Shown one piece after another: positions 16,144 to 24,687 of a DNA stretch of 64,000 nt. The stretch covers positions 2,716,501 to 2,780,500 of the forward strand of contig CP127384.1 of the NCBI GenBank assembly GCA_030285985.1. Direction: 5' to 3'. Each line of letters opens with the position of its first letter. Within the stretch, counting starts at the first letter, position 1. The notes under the pieces were generated by a model. The model worked only from the letters and a program-made list of their open reading frames with translations. It did not search any database and was not told where the DNA came from. The translations under genes were made by a program, and so were the position numbers. The stretch is from Aquidulcibacter paucihalophilus (lineage in GTDB: Bacteria; Pseudomonadota; Alphaproteobacteria; Caulobacterales; Caulobacteraceae).

Positions 16144-17274
16144 ATGACCACTCTGGACGAACTTCTGCATCCGATCACGCGCGACCAGTTCGACGCGGAC
16201 TACAACGACCGAAAACCGCTGCACATTCCGGCCGGCGAGGGGTCGCCCAAGCGGGCGCTCCTGAACTGGGACGGGTTCAATGCCCTGCTGGACCAGAGGT
16301 CGATCTGGACGGCGCAGAGCCTGAAACTGGTCTTCAATGGTCAGCCGATCCCGTTGGAGCAGTACTGTATCGAGGCCCGCAACCAGTCGGGACCGGTCGT
16401 GCAGCCCTCCCCGGCCAAGATCCAGACCCTGCTGGCGATGGGGGCCAGCCTGATCGCCGGCGACGTCCAGGAGCTGACGCCCGAACTGCGCACGCTGTCA
16501 CACCGTCTGGCGCGGGATTTCGCGGGCGTCGTCGGGGCCAATGTCTATTGCTCCTTCGGAGGGGTGCAGGCGTTCGACACCCATTTCGACCTGCACCATG
16601 TGTTCGCCGTCCAGCTGGAGGGCACCAAGACCTGGCGGCTGTACGAAAACCGCGCCGAAGTACCGGTCAGCTATCCGCTCGACGAGGCGGAAGTTCGGCC
16701 CTGGTTCGCGCAGACGCGCGGCCGGCTGATGACCGAGGTGCGGATGCAGCCGGGGGATGTCCTCTATCTGCCGCGCGGCTGGTACCACGACGCCATGACC
16801 ACCGAGGGCGCGTCACTGCATGTGACCTTCTCGGTGACCCCGCTCTACGGGCGGATCATGTTCCGCCTGCTCGAATCGGCGGCGATGCAGGATCCGGCGT
16901 TCCGGGAATGGCTGGTGCCGGGGGAATCCGACGGCGACCGGCTCGGCAAACAGCTGGCGGATCTCGGCCGGCGACTGGCCGAGCTGTCCGCCCTGCCGGC
17001 CTTCCGTGACGAGGTCCTGATGGCCCAGGAACGCCTCGTGCCGCGCACGGCCCCCTACGCCTTGCCCGCGCGGACGTCGCTGACCCTGCTTCGGGCGACC
17101 GGCCTGACGCCGCCCCGCGGGACGGGTCCGGCGCAGGTCGCGATCGACTGGGCGCTGGGCCAGCCCCAGTTCGCCATGGAGGATGTCATTGCCCAGTTCG
17201 ACTTCGTCTCGGTGCCCGCGCTGAACGAGGCGTTCGAGGCCGCCATCCGCCTCGGCGTCTTCAAGCCGCTCTGA
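16144..17274 (+). CDS. cupin/JmjC-like protein (ribosomal-oxygenase type), copy 1
   Basis: A 376-aa protein of the cupin_4/JmjC-like family, related to bacterial 2-oxoglutarate/Fe(II) protein hydroxylases such as YcfD. The iron triad is recognisable as H147-x-D149 (DTHFDLHHVF) and H215 (LPRGWYHD), with a 2-oxoglutarate-binding strand LHVTFSVTPL after it. The N-terminal LLHPITRDQFDADY...LHIPA is shared with the next two genes. A winged-helix-like C-terminal half (about 260-376) follows the cupin. It is the first of three tandem paralogues, which align almost without gaps over the first 205 residues. No Shine-Dalgarno is visible; translation is probably leaderless. The target protein is unknown. 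Confidence 0.85.
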   Translation: MTTLDELLHPITRDQFDADYNDRKPLHIPAGEGSPKRALLNWDGFNALLDQRSIWTAQSLKLVFNGQPIPLEQYCIEARNQSGPVVQPSPAKIQTLLAMGASLIAGDVQELTPELRTLSHRLARDFAGVVGANVYCSFGGVQAFDTHFDLHHVFAVQLEGTKTWRLYENRAEVPVSYPLDEAEVRPWFAQTRGRLMTEVRMQPGDVLYLPRGWYHDAMTTEGASLHVTFSVTPLYGRIMFRLLESAAMQDPAFREWLVPGESDGDRLGKQLADLGRRLAELSALPAFRDEVLMAQERLVPRTAPYALPARTSLTLLRATGLTPPRGTGPAQVAIDWALGQPQFAMEDVIAQFDFVSVPALNEAFEAAIRLGVFKPL

Positions 17275-17286
17275 ACGCGCCCCGCA

Positions 17287-17315
17287 TCGACAGCGGGCGA
17301 CGGGCGTCATACTTG
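17287..17315 (+). promoter_or_regulatory. probable leaderless promoter of cupin gene 2
   Basis: TCGACA (17287-17292), 17-nt spacer, TACTTG (17310-17315), ATG at 17323. It lies in the 48-bp gap between paralogues 1 and 2 and matches the spacing seen at the other two copies. Confidence 0.55.
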
Positions 17316-17322
17316 TTCGGCC

Positions 17323-18456
17323 ATGCACAGCTTGGACGACCTTCTGCATCCCGTCTCGCCCGAGCAGTTCCGGGCGGAGTATCTGGGGCGCAAGCCGCTG
17401 CACATCCCGGCGGCCGGCGACGACCGCAAGGCCGCCATCCTGACGTGGGCGGACTTCAACCGACTGCTGGGTCAGGGCTCGCTGTGGAGCTCGGCCCATC
17501 TGCGGCTGATGCGGAACTATGTGGCCGTACCGCCGGAGCAATACTGCCACCCGGTCGCGACGCCGCAGGGCGAGGTGTTGCGGCCCTGGCCCCAGAAGGT
17601 CGAGGTCTTCCTCTCCGCCGGCGCCAGTCTGATCGCCAATGATGTCCTGACCATCCACGAGCCGCTGATGCAGATCGGCGAGACCCTGGGTCAGACGTTC
17701 GCAGCCAGCATCGGCGCCAACATCTACTGCTCCTTCCAGGGCGTTCAGGCCTTCGGCACCCATTTCGACAACCACGACGTCGTCGTCGTGCAGACGGGCG
17801 GGACCAAGGTCTGGAACCTGTACGAAACCCGGGCCGAGAACCCGATCGAGAATTTCCCCGATGACGCCGCCACCCGCCGCTGGTTCGAACAGAGCCGCGG
17901 GGCGCTGATGCAGCAGGTGACGATGCAGGCCGGCGACGTCCTGTATCTGCCGCGCGGCTGGTACCATGACGCCCTGGCGACCGAGGGGCCGTCGTTGCAT
18001 GTCACCTTTGCGATCACGCCCCTGCACGGCCGCACCCTGCTCGCCCTGCTCAACATCGAGGCGATGAAGGACCCGGCCTACCGCGCCTTCGTGCCGCCGG
18101 CGCACGAGGACGGCGGCGCGGCCCTCGCGGCGCACCTCGCCGACTACGGTCAGATCCTGGCGCGTATCGCCGCCTCCCCCGCCTTCGGAGAAGAGGTCGC
18201 CAAGTCCCAGGCCCGGATGACGCCCCGGCCTCCGTCCTTCACCCTGCCGGAGCGCAAGCCGGTCACCCTCTACCGGGTCACGGGCCGATCCTTCCCGGCC
18301 TGCCCCGGTGCCGTGCGTGAAACCTATGACTGGGCCATCGCGGAGCGGCAGTTCGCGCTCGAGGACATGGTCGCCCAGTTCCAGTCGCTGTCGGAGGGCG
18401 AGGTTCGCGCCGGCGTGGCCGCGGCCGAAACCGCCGGAGCGGTTCAGCGGCTGTAG
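17323..18456 (+). CDS. cupin/JmjC-like protein (ribosomal-oxygenase type), copy 2
   Basis: The 377-aa paralogue of the preceding gene. Metal ligands are at identical positions: H147 and D149 (GTHFDNHDVV) and H215 (LPRGWYHD). The metal-site region and N-terminus (LLHPVSPEQFRAEY, KPLHIPA) are the best conserved parts; the C-terminal half diverges more, which would alter substrate choice rather than chemistry. The 48-bp gap before it holds a TCGACA-N17-TACTTG promoter-like sequence, so it can be expressed separately from copy 1. No Shine-Dalgarno is present. Its substrate is unknown; the retained triad argues against a decayed duplicate. Confidence 0.85.
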   Translation: MHSLDDLLHPVSPEQFRAEYLGRKPLHIPAAGDDRKAAILTWADFNRLLGQGSLWSSAHLRLMRNYVAVPPEQYCHPVATPQGEVLRPWPQKVEVFLSAGASLIANDVLTIHEPLMQIGETLGQTFAASIGANIYCSFQGVQAFGTHFDNHDVVVVQTGGTKVWNLYETRAENPIENFPDDAATRRWFEQSRGALMQQVTMQAGDVLYLPRGWYHDALATEGPSLHVTFAITPLHGRTLLALLNIEAMKDPAYRAFVPPAHEDGGAALAAHLADYGQILARIAASPAFGEEVAKSQARMTPRPPSFTLPERKPVTLYRVTGRSFPACPGAVRETYDWAIAERQFALEDMVAQFQSLSEGEVRAGVAAAETAGAVQRL

Positions 18457-18467
18457 CCGGCGACACA

Positions 18468-18496
18468 TCGACAGGCTGCGGAGCCCGCCGTAAACC
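18468..18496 (+). promoter_or_regulatory. probable leaderless promoter of cupin gene 3
   Basis: TCGACA (18468-18473), 17-nt spacer, TAAACC (18491-18496), ATG at 18503. Third copy of the conserved arrangement, in the 46-bp gap between paralogues 2 and 3. Confidence 0.55.
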
Positions 18497-18502
18497 TCAC
18501 CC

Positions 18503-19630
18503 ATGCGCACGCTCGAAGAGATCCTGCATCCCGTCACCCCGGCGCAGTTCCGCGCGGAGTACGAAGGCCGCCAGCCACTGCATATCCCGGCTGTGGAAGG
18601 GTCGGACAAACGCGCGCTGCTGCCGTGGGACGCCTTCAACGGCTTGCTGAACCAGAGCAACGTCTGGGACTCGGAACGGCTGAAGCTGATGCGCCACGAC
18701 GACCCCGTCCCGCCGGAGCAGTACTGCCGGCGCAAGCGGACGCCGGAGGGCATGATCTGGCGCCCGTCGCCGGCCAAGGTCGAGGTCTTCCTGTCCGCCG
18801 GTGCCAGCATCCTGGCCAATGACGTCCTGACCCTGCATTCGCCCATCACCCGGGCGGGCGTGGCCCTCGGAGAGGCGCTCGCGGCCGAGGTCGGGGCGAG
18901 CGTCTTCTGTTCGTTCAAGGGCGGCCGGGCCGTGGCGACCCACTATGACGTCCATGAGGTCTTCGCCGTCCAGACCGAGGGGGAAAAGGTCTGGAACCTC
19001 TACGAGGGCCGGGAGATCGATCCGGTCGGCTACCCGCCGGGCATGACCCAGACCGACTTCAACAAGGCCTGCGGCCGGCTGGTCTCGACCATCACCATGA
19101 AGCCCGGCGATGTGCTGTACATGCCGCGCGGCTTCTACCACGACACGGTGACGCCGGATCAGCCGTCCCTGCACGTGTCCTTCACCGTCATGCCGCTGGC
19201 CGGCCGGAGCATTCTGTCCCTGCTGGACGGGCCGGTTCTGCAGGACGCTGCCTTCCGCGCCTGGCTGCCGGCGGCCGACGCTGACGGCGGAGCGCTGCTG
19301 GAGGCGCGGCTGGCCGACCTGGCCACGCGACTGGCCGGGATCATCGCCTCGCCCGCGTTCCGGGACGAGGTTGCCCTGCTTCAGCGCCGCCTCATGCCCC
19401 GGGCACCCGACTTCACCCTGCCGGCGCGCAAGCCCGCCACCCTGTACCGGGTCACCGGCCGGGCCTTCCCGGACACGGGAGCGATGGCGAGGCTCGCCTA
19501 CGACTGGATGATCGAGGAACGGCAGTTCGCAGTGGAGGACCTCGTCGCGGACATGGAGTCCCTGTCGGAGGCCGATATCCGCAGCGCCCTCGCCGGGGCC
19601 GAACAGGCCGGCGCCGTCCAGCGGATCTGA
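18503..19630 (+). CDS. cupin/JmjC-like protein (ribosomal-oxygenase type), copy 3
   Basis: The third tandem paralogue, 375 aa. Ligands H147 and D149 (ATHYDVHEVF) and H213 (MPRGFYHD) are kept, with a two-residue deletion between them relative to copies 1 and 2. Phe replaces Trp and Tyr replaces Phe next to the ligands, so the active-site surroundings differ slightly. The N-terminal MRTLEEILHPVTPAQFRAEY and DFTLPARKPATLYRVTGR-like hinge match copy 2 closely, suggesting that copies 2 and 3 arose from the more recent duplication. The gluQ start is 8 nt past its stop, so gluQ is probably on its transcript. Confidence 0.85.
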   Translation: MRTLEEILHPVTPAQFRAEYEGRQPLHIPAVEGSDKRALLPWDAFNGLLNQSNVWDSERLKLMRHDDPVPPEQYCRRKRTPEGMIWRPSPAKVEVFLSAGASILANDVLTLHSPITRAGVALGEALAAEVGASVFCSFKGGRAVATHYDVHEVFAVQTEGEKVWNLYEGREIDPVGYPPGMTQTDFNKACGRLVSTITMKPGDVLYMPRGFYHDTVTPDQPSLHVSFTVMPLAGRSILSLLDGPVLQDAAFRAWLPAADADGGALLEARLADLATRLAGIIASPAFRDEVALLQRRLMPRAPDFTLPARKPATLYRVTGRAFPDTGAMARLAYDWMIEERQFAVEDLVADMESLSEADIRSALAGAEQAGAVQRI

Positions 19631-19638
19631 GCGGCGTC

Positions 19639-20490
19639 GTGGCCTTCGTCACCCGTTTCGCGCCCTCGCCGACCGGCCGGCTGCATCGCGGCCACGCCTT
19701 TTCCGCCCTGACGGCCTGGCGCGCGGCACGCGAGGCCGGCGGGCGGTTCGTGCTTCGGATCGAGGACATCGATCCGACCCGCTGCAAGCCCGAGTTCGAG
19801 GACGCCATCCTCGAGGATCTGGGCTGGCTGGGGCTGGATTGGGATGTGCCTGTGCGCCGCCAGTCCGAACACCTCGCCGACTACGCCGCCGTGATCGACG
19901 ATCTGAACGGGCGGGACCTGCTCTATCGCTGCTTCCGGACGCGGAAAGACATCCTCGACACCATCGGCGACGCACCGCACGGACCGGTCGAGGCGGCGCG
20001 CCCCGGCCCTCATCCGGCCGATGAGGAGGCGGCGCTGCTGGCCGAAGGACGGGCGTTTGCCTGGCGGCTTTCGCTGGACCGTGCGCGGGAGACGCTGGGG
20101 GAAGTCGACTGGGAGGCCCTGGCCTTCATGGAGGAAGGCGGCGGCCCGGACGGAGAGCACGGCCGGATCAAGGCCCGGCCGGAGACGGCCGGCGACGCCG
20201 TTCTGGCCCGCAAGGACGCCGGGGCGGCCTACCATGTGGCCGTCACCCACGACGACGCCTTGCAGGGCGTGACGCATGTCATCCGCGGCGAGGACCTGTT
20301 CGAGGCGACCCATGTGCAGGTGCTGATCCAGACGCTGATGGGCTGGCCCACCCCCGTCTATCGTCACCATCGCCTGCTGCTCGGACCGGACGGAAAGCGT
20401 TACGCCAAGCGCGACCGGTCCGTGACGCTGGCAGAGCTCAGGGACGGCGGTCTGGACGCCGGGACGCTGCGGGCGGAACTCGGCTTCTGA
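19639..20490 (+). CDS. gluQ: glutamyl-Q tRNA(Asp) synthetase
   Basis: A 283-aa class I synthetase catalytic core without an anticodon-binding domain, the hallmark of GluQ-RS, which attaches Glu to queuosine in tRNA(Asp). The HIGH-type motif is PTGRLHRGHA (residues about 11-20), LRIEDID binds glutamate, and the KMSKS-like motif is KRYAKRD near residue 255. E. coli GluQ-RS uses a Cys/Cys/Tyr/Cys zinc site; here only one Cys (LLYRCFRTR) remains in that region, so zinc binding is probably lost. GTG start at 19639, 8 nt after the third cupin gene. It is convergent with ppk2, the stops being directly adjacent. Confidence 0.93.
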   Translation: MAFVTRFAPSPTGRLHRGHAFSALTAWRAAREAGGRFVLRIEDIDPTRCKPEFEDAILEDLGWLGLDWDVPVRRQSEHLADYAAVIDDLNGRDLLYRCFRTRKDILDTIGDAPHGPVEAARPGPHPADEEAALLAEGRAFAWRLSLDRARETLGEVDWEALAFMEEGGGPDGEHGRIKARPETAGDAVLARKDAGAAYHVAVTHDDALQGVTHVIRGEDLFEATHVQVLIQTLMGWPTPVYRHHRLLLGPDGKRYAKRDRSVTLAELRDGGLDAGTLRAELGF

Positions 20491-21240
20491 TCAGGGTGCC
20501 AGCCGGTCCTTGGCCTTCGAAGCCGGGAAGACCACCTCGGGGTCAGGCGCATCCGCCGCGGTGCCCGGCCCGCCGACGGTCCGGAGAATGTGTCGGATGA
20601 TGTTCAGCCGCGCGGCCTTCTTGTCGTCGGTCGCAATCACCGTCCAGGGCGCGTGGTTATGGTCAGTCTCGTCCAGCATCCGGTCGCGGGCGACGCTGTA
20701 TTCCTCCCAACGGGCCTGGGCCTCGGCGTCGAGCGGCGAGACCTTGAACCGCTTCAGCGGATCCTCGATCCGCTCGGCCAGACGACGGGCCTGTTCAGCC
20801 TTTGAGATGTCGAGCCAGAACTTGATCAGCACGATCCCGTCATCGGCCAGGATACGCTCGAACGACGGCGCGTCCGCGAGGAACTGCGTGTGCTGCTCCG
20901 GCTTGCAGAAGCCCATCACCGGCTCGACCCCGGCGCGGTTGTACCAGGACCGGTTGAACAGCACGGTCTCGCTGTCGGCGGGCAGGTGCGGGACGTAGCG
21001 CTGGAAATACCACTGGCTGGTTTCGCGCTCGGTCGGCTTGGGCAGGGCGACGATGCGCGTCTGACGTGGCGACATATACTCCGTGATGCGCTTGATCGCC
21101 CCGTCCTTGCCGGCGGAATCCCGGCCTTCGAATATGATCAGCGTCTTGCGGCCCTGTTCGATCGTCCAGTGCTGGGTCTCGACCAGCAGGATCTGGAGCT
21201 GCTCAAGGTCGGCGTCGTATTTGTCTGATTTCTTGCCCAT
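20491..21240 (-). CDS. polyphosphate kinase 2 (PPK2) family protein
   Basis: A 249-aa PPK2 enzyme, which transfers phosphate between polyphosphate and nucleotides in the cytoplasm. The Walker A motif EGRDSAGKDG lies at 38-47, the Walker B-type segment is FNRSWYNRAGVE, and the lid contains DPLKRFKVS. Length and single-domain structure fit the class I/II one-domain PPK2s. The ATG at 21240 begins the conserved family N-terminus. The long open frame continuing upstream is antisense to other genes and is rejected. It is divergent from the beta-lactamase-like gene and convergent with gluQ. Whether it prefers ADP or GDP cannot be read from the sequence. Confidence 0.93.
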   Translation of the reverse strand: MGKKSDKYDADLEQLQILLVETQHWTIEQGRKTLIIFEGRDSAGKDGAIKRITEYMSPRQTRIVALPKPTERETSQWYFQRYVPHLPADSETVLFNRSWYNRAGVEPVMGFCKPEQHTQFLADAPSFERILADDGIVLIKFWLDISKAEQARRLAERIEDPLKRFKVSPLDAEAQARWEEYSVARDRMLDETDHNHAPWTVIATDDKKAARLNIIRHILRTVGGPGTAADAPDPEVVFPASKAKDRLAP

Positions 21241-21399
21241 GGACCCACGATGCGCCCGCCCCGCCGTAGGGGCAATGTTGCAACTCCATTTCAGCCGGGT
21301 CGCACCCCGGCCCTGCGCCGGCCCTGAACCTGTCCGCATTCTCATGTGCGGCCTGTGCGTCGGTCGGATAGGATGGCGGTGACAGAGATGGAGCCACCC

Positions 21400-22521
21400 A
21401 TGTTCGCCACGCGCCGCGCCCTGTTGGGCGGTTTCGCCGCCCTGCCGCTCGTCAGCGCCTTTCCGGCCATGGCGCGCAGCCGTCAGGGCGAACCGGCGGC
21501 AGAAGCCGCGCTGGACGCCGTCTTCGCCGAGGCCGCACCGCCCGCCCTGGCCGCCGCGATCGTGACGCGCGACGGTCTCGCCTGGTCCGGGGTGAGGGGC
21601 GTACGCCGCGCCGGAAGCGAGACCCTGGCAACCGCCAGCGACCGCTGGCACCTGGGCTCGAACACCAAGGCGATGACCGCCGCCGTCTTCGCGCGACTGG
21701 TCGATCAAGGCCGCGCCCGCTGGGCCATGCCGGTCGGTGAGGCCTTCCCGGGCCTGACCACGCATCCGGCCTGGGCGGCGACCACGCTCGACGACCTGAT
21801 GCACCACCGCGCCGGGCTGCTCGACGCCGCCCTGCTGGACCGCGCCTGGCTGATGGCCGCCCACGCCGACCAGCGCCCGCTGGCGGAGCAGCGGGCCGAG
21901 TTCGCGGCGCGGGCGTTCGGCGCGCCGCCGGCGGGGCCAGTCGGCCAGTTCGCCTATGGCAACGGCAACTACATCGTCCTGGGTGCCGCCATCGAGGCCA
22001 TCACCGGCCAGCCGTGGGAGACAGTCATGGCGGCGGAACTGTATGCACCGCTGGGCCTGACCACCGCCGGCTTCGGCGCGCCGCAGGACCCGGCGCCCTG
22101 GGGCCATAGTGGCGGTGTCGGCGTCGATCCCGCGGGCTTTGCGGACAATCCGCGCGCCCTCGGCCCGGCGGGCACGGCCCATATGAGCATGGCCGACTAC
22201 GCCCGCTTCATCGGTGCCATGATGGGCCGCGCGCCCGGCTGGCTCAGCGAGGCTGCCCGCGCTCATCTCCTGACCCCCGCCGCAGGGAGCCCGCCGGCGT
22301 ATGCGGCCGGCTGGGGCGTCGGAACCGCGCCTTGGGCGGGCGTCGGCGGTCCGGGCCCGACGATCACGCACAACGGCTCCAACACCATGTGGTTCGCGAC
22401 CGTGCTGGCCGCGCCGGAGCGGGGTCTCGGCTTCATCGCCCTGTCCAATGACGGCGTGGCGGGCCAGCGGGCCTGCACGACCCTCGTCCGGCGACTGGCG
22501 GAGGCCCGCGCCGCCGCGTAA
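21400..22521 (+). CDS. serine beta-lactamase-like hydrolase, Tat-exported
   Basis: A 373-aa class C beta-lactamase/penicillin-binding-type hydrolase. The nucleophile motif is S87-N-T-K90 (GSNTKAMTA), the second motif Y186-G-N188 (AYGNGNY), and the third is HNGSN near residue 324. The N-terminus MFATRRALLGGFAALPLVSAF has a twin-Arg and a hydrophobic stretch, so Tat export to the periplasm is likely. ATG 21400 is favoured because GGAG lies 6 nt upstream; ATG 21388 is possible. HNGS is typical of esterase/DD-peptidase relatives, so antibiotic hydrolysis should not be assumed. The extensin-like gene follows after 12 nt, probably in one transcript. Confidence 0.88.
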   Translation: MFATRRALLGGFAALPLVSAFPAMARSRQGEPAAEAALDAVFAEAAPPALAAAIVTRDGLAWSGVRGVRRAGSETLATASDRWHLGSNTKAMTAAVFARLVDQGRARWAMPVGEAFPGLTTHPAWAATTLDDLMHHRAGLLDAALLDRAWLMAAHADQRPLAEQRAEFAARAFGAPPAGPVGQFAYGNGNYIVLGAAIEAITGQPWETVMAAELYAPLGLTTAGFGAPQDPAPWGHSGGVGVDPAGFADNPRALGPAGTAHMSMADYARFIGAMMGRAPGWLSEAARAHLLTPAAGSPPAYAAGWGVGTAPWAGVGGPGPTITHNGSNTMWFATVLAAPERGLGFIALSNDGVAGQRACTTLVRRLAEARAAA

Positions 22522-22533
22522 GGCTGCTCGCGC

Positions 22534-23292
22534 ATGAAGCGCGATTTTGCCGATTTCTGGAACCTGCTGTGGGAGCTGGCGCTCGGCGTCTGCGCGGCCT
22601 TCGCCATGCTCAACCTGTTTGCCCCGCAGCAGGACCTGCCTTGGAAGCCGCTGGACCTGAACCGGCCGATCGGCACGGCGACGGCGGCCAAGGTGGCCGA
22701 TTTCGAACTGGCCGTCGCCGCCGCGCCCGAGGAGACCACCGCCGTCACCGAGGCCTGTATGCGGGTGCTGCGCGAGGCCGGGGTGCAGGTGGAGCGGGCC
22801 GAGGACCGGGACGACGGCGGCTTCTGCGTCGTCCGCGGAGCCATCCGCATCACCGGCGGGGCCGTCACCCCCCTGCCCGGCAATCCGGTCCTGCAGTGCC
22901 CGCTGGCGGTGCGGTACGTCATCTGGGAGCGCCAGGTGCTGCAGCCCGCGGCGATGCAGACCTTCGGCAGCCGGGTGGCGCGGCTGAACGACGTGGGCAC
23001 CTACAGCTGCCGCCGCATCTATGGCCAGACCGATCCGAGCGCCCGGCCCAGCGAGCATGCGCGAGCCAATGCGCTGGATATCGGCGGCGTGACGCTGGAG
23101 GACGGACGGCGCGTCTCGGTGCTGACCGACTGGCCCGGAGACGGTCCGCGCGGGCCTGAGGGACGGCGCTTCCTGACCCGGATCCGCGAGGGGGCCTGCC
23201 GGGTGTTCTCGACCGTCCTGGGCCCGGGCTACAATGAGGCCCACGCCAACCACCTGCATCTCGACGGCGCAGCGCGCCCGCTCTGCACCTGA
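22534..23292 (+). CDS. extensin-like family protein (M15-like fold)
   Basis: A 252-aa protein with an N-terminal membrane helix (about 11-30) and a C-terminal extensin-like domain, a bacterial family sharing the LAS/M15 peptidase fold. Candidate metal ligands are in SEHARANALDIGG (H, D) and ANHLHLD (H), the expected HxxxxxxD...HxH pattern. Conserved Cys residues (GGFCV, QCPLAV, YSCRR, GACRVF) suggest periplasmic disulfides. It probably acts on peptidoglycan, which is inferred from the fold and the neighbouring beta-lactamase-like gene 12 nt upstream. ATG start at 22534. Confidence 0.88.
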   Translation: MKRDFADFWNLLWELALGVCAAFAMLNLFAPQQDLPWKPLDLNRPIGTATAAKVADFELAVAAAPEETTAVTEACMRVLREAGVQVERAEDRDDGGFCVVRGAIRITGGAVTPLPGNPVLQCPLAVRYVIWERQVLQPAAMQTFGSRVARLNDVGTYSCRRIYGQTDPSARPSEHARANALDIGGVTLEDGRRVSVLTDWPGDGPRGPEGRRFLTRIREGACRVFSTVLGPGYNEAHANHLHLDGAARPLCT

Positions 23293-23296
23293 TTTT

Positions 23297-23330
23297 GCGA
23301 ACGCCGTTCGCCGGAGAGGCGAATCTGTTT
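23297..23330 (+). terminator. hairpin region after the extensin-like gene
   Basis: GCGAACG-C-CGTTCGC (23297-23311) overlaps a second inverted repeat TTCGCC-GGAGA-GGCGAA (23307-23323) followed by TCTGTTT. The two hairpins are mutually exclusive. A weak terminator is the simplest reading. Confidence 0.4.
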
Positions 23331-23494
23331 GCGGTTGACCGACCCCGAATTGCGCGAGAGAAAGTCGGCGCAGTCCGGATTTCGCGCGGCCTCCACAATC
23401 GCGCTCGCTCCTTCACTGAATGAGCTCGTCCAGATGGGCTGACGGGCGTCCCTCGAGGGACGTCTGCCTGGAAAGCGCGTTCAGGAGACGCATT

Positions 23495-23698
23495 ATGGCG
23501 ACCGGCACGGTCAAGTGGTTCAACCCGACGAAGGGTTTCGGCTTCATCCAGCCCGATGGCGGCGGTCAGGACGTTTTCGTCCACATCACCGCAGTCCAGA
23601 AGGCGGGCCTGCAAGGCCTCGATGAGAACGCCAAGGTCGAATACGAGCTGGAATCCCAGCGCGGCAAGACCTCGGCGATCGACCTCAAGCTTCTTTAA
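23495..23698 (+). CDS. cold-shock-domain protein (CspA family)
   Basis: A 67-aa single cold-shock domain, an RNA/ssDNA-binding OB fold. RNP1 is KGFGFIQ and RNP2 is [25 protein letters not shown] is the standard family start. ATG at 23495 with AGGAGACG upstream. About 200 bp of leader separate it from the previous gene, consistent with the long 5' UTRs of cold-shock genes, but no classical cold box is evident to me. It could be cold-induced or stationary-phase-induced; the sequence does not decide. Monocistronic in appearance and convergent with the EamA transporter. Confidence 0.95.
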   Translation: MATGTVKWFNPTKGFGFIQPDGGGQDVFVHITAVQKAGLQGLDENAKVEYELESQRGKTSAIDLKLL

Positions 23699-23769
23699 CC
23701 TTGGGCCGCGGTCAGAAGGCTCCGCCTTCTCGACCCGACGCGGCCTGGTCGAAGCCACGGCTGACACCA

Positions 23770-24687
23770 TCACAGGACGGGCGCGGGGGCTTCGGCCTCC
23801 GCGCCTTTCTTTTTGGCCGATGACCACTGCGCCAGCACGATCGCGGCCAGCACCACGACGCCGCCGATCGCCTGCACGGCGGTCAGGGTCTCGGCGAAGA
23901 TGAGCCAGCCGAGCAGGGCCGCGACGACGGGCTGGATCAGGACGGTCACGGCGGTGAGCGCGGCGGGCAGCCGGCCCAGCGACCAGGCGACGCCGCCCTG
24001 CCCCACCACATGCATCAGGCCGAGGCCCGCGCAGGCGGCCCAGCCGCCCCATGAGCCGGGCAGGACCTGTTCGCCGAGCAGCAGGGCGGCCAGCAGCAGG
24101 CCCGGCGCGGCGATGGCCGTGGACCAGAGCATGACCCGCCCGGCCGAGTGGCGGTCGCGCGCGCCCTTCACGGCGATGAAATAGCCCGCGTACCAGAGGG
24201 CGGTGACGGCGGCGAAGACGTCGCCCAGCGGGGGGTTCGAGCCCTGCCCGCCGTCGGCGCCGAGCGACATGGTCACGGCCCCGGCGATGGCGGCGGCGAG
24301 CGCCACGAGGAACAGGGCCTTGGGCCGCTCGCGGAACACCCACCAGCCGACCAGGGTCACCACCACGGGCGTCAGATTGGTCAGGGTGGTGGCATTGGCC
24401 ACCGAGGTCAGGGCGATGCTGTAGTGCCAGAAGCCCAGGTCGAACACGAGCATCACGCCCGCCAGCACCATCCAGTTCGAGGGCCGGCCGATGCCCTCCC
24501 CGCCCGGGCGGGCGGTCATGACCAGCAGCCACGGCAGGGCGAAGGCGAAGCGCCAGAAGCCCGCGGCGGCCGGTCCCGCGTCAGAGAGGCGGACGAGGAT
24601 CGGGGCGAGGCCGAGGACCACGGCCGCGAGGATCAGGACGATCAGGGCGGCGGCCCGGGTGGGCAGGACCGGCGCCTTTGGCGTCAC
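23770..24687 (-). CDS. EamA/DMT-family transporter
   Basis: A 305-aa membrane protein with ten predicted helices in two EamA repeats (about 14-140 and 160-290). Typical DMT features include APILVRLSDAGPAAAGFWRF in the first repeat and PVVAALLGWLIFAETLT in the last helices. It is likely a metabolite exporter of unknown substrate. The GTG start at 24687 overlaps the stop of the upstream membrane-protein gene (GTGA), which defines the start; the open frame far upstream is antisense noise. The C-terminal SSAKKKG tail is cytoplasmic. Confidence 0.88.
   Translation of the reverse strand: MTPKAPVLPTRAAALIVLILAAVVLGLAPILVRLSDAGPAAAGFWRFAFALPWLLVMTARPGGEGIGRPSNWMVLAGVMLVFDLGFWHYSIALTSVANATTLTNLTPVVVTLVGWWVFRERPKALFLVALAAAIAGAVTMSLGADGGQGSNPPLGDVFAAVTALWYAGYFIAVKGARDRHSAGRVMLWSTAIAAPGLLLAALLLGEQVLPGSWGGWAACAGLGLMHVVGQGGVAWSLGRLPAALTAVTVLIQPVVAALLGWLIFAETLTAVQAIGGVVVLAAIVLAQWSSAKKKGAEAEAPAPVL

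Noticed and set aside
16813..18918. Open frame of about 700 codons on the minus strand across the cupin genes
   Set aside because: It is antisense to two conserved metalloenzyme genes, shows no domain, and is explained by G/C-ending codons leaving few stops on the opposite strand.
20491..23259. Open frame of 922 codons on the minus strand
   Set aside because: Only the last 249 codons (PPK2) match a family; the rest is antisense to the beta-lactamase-like and extensin-like genes.
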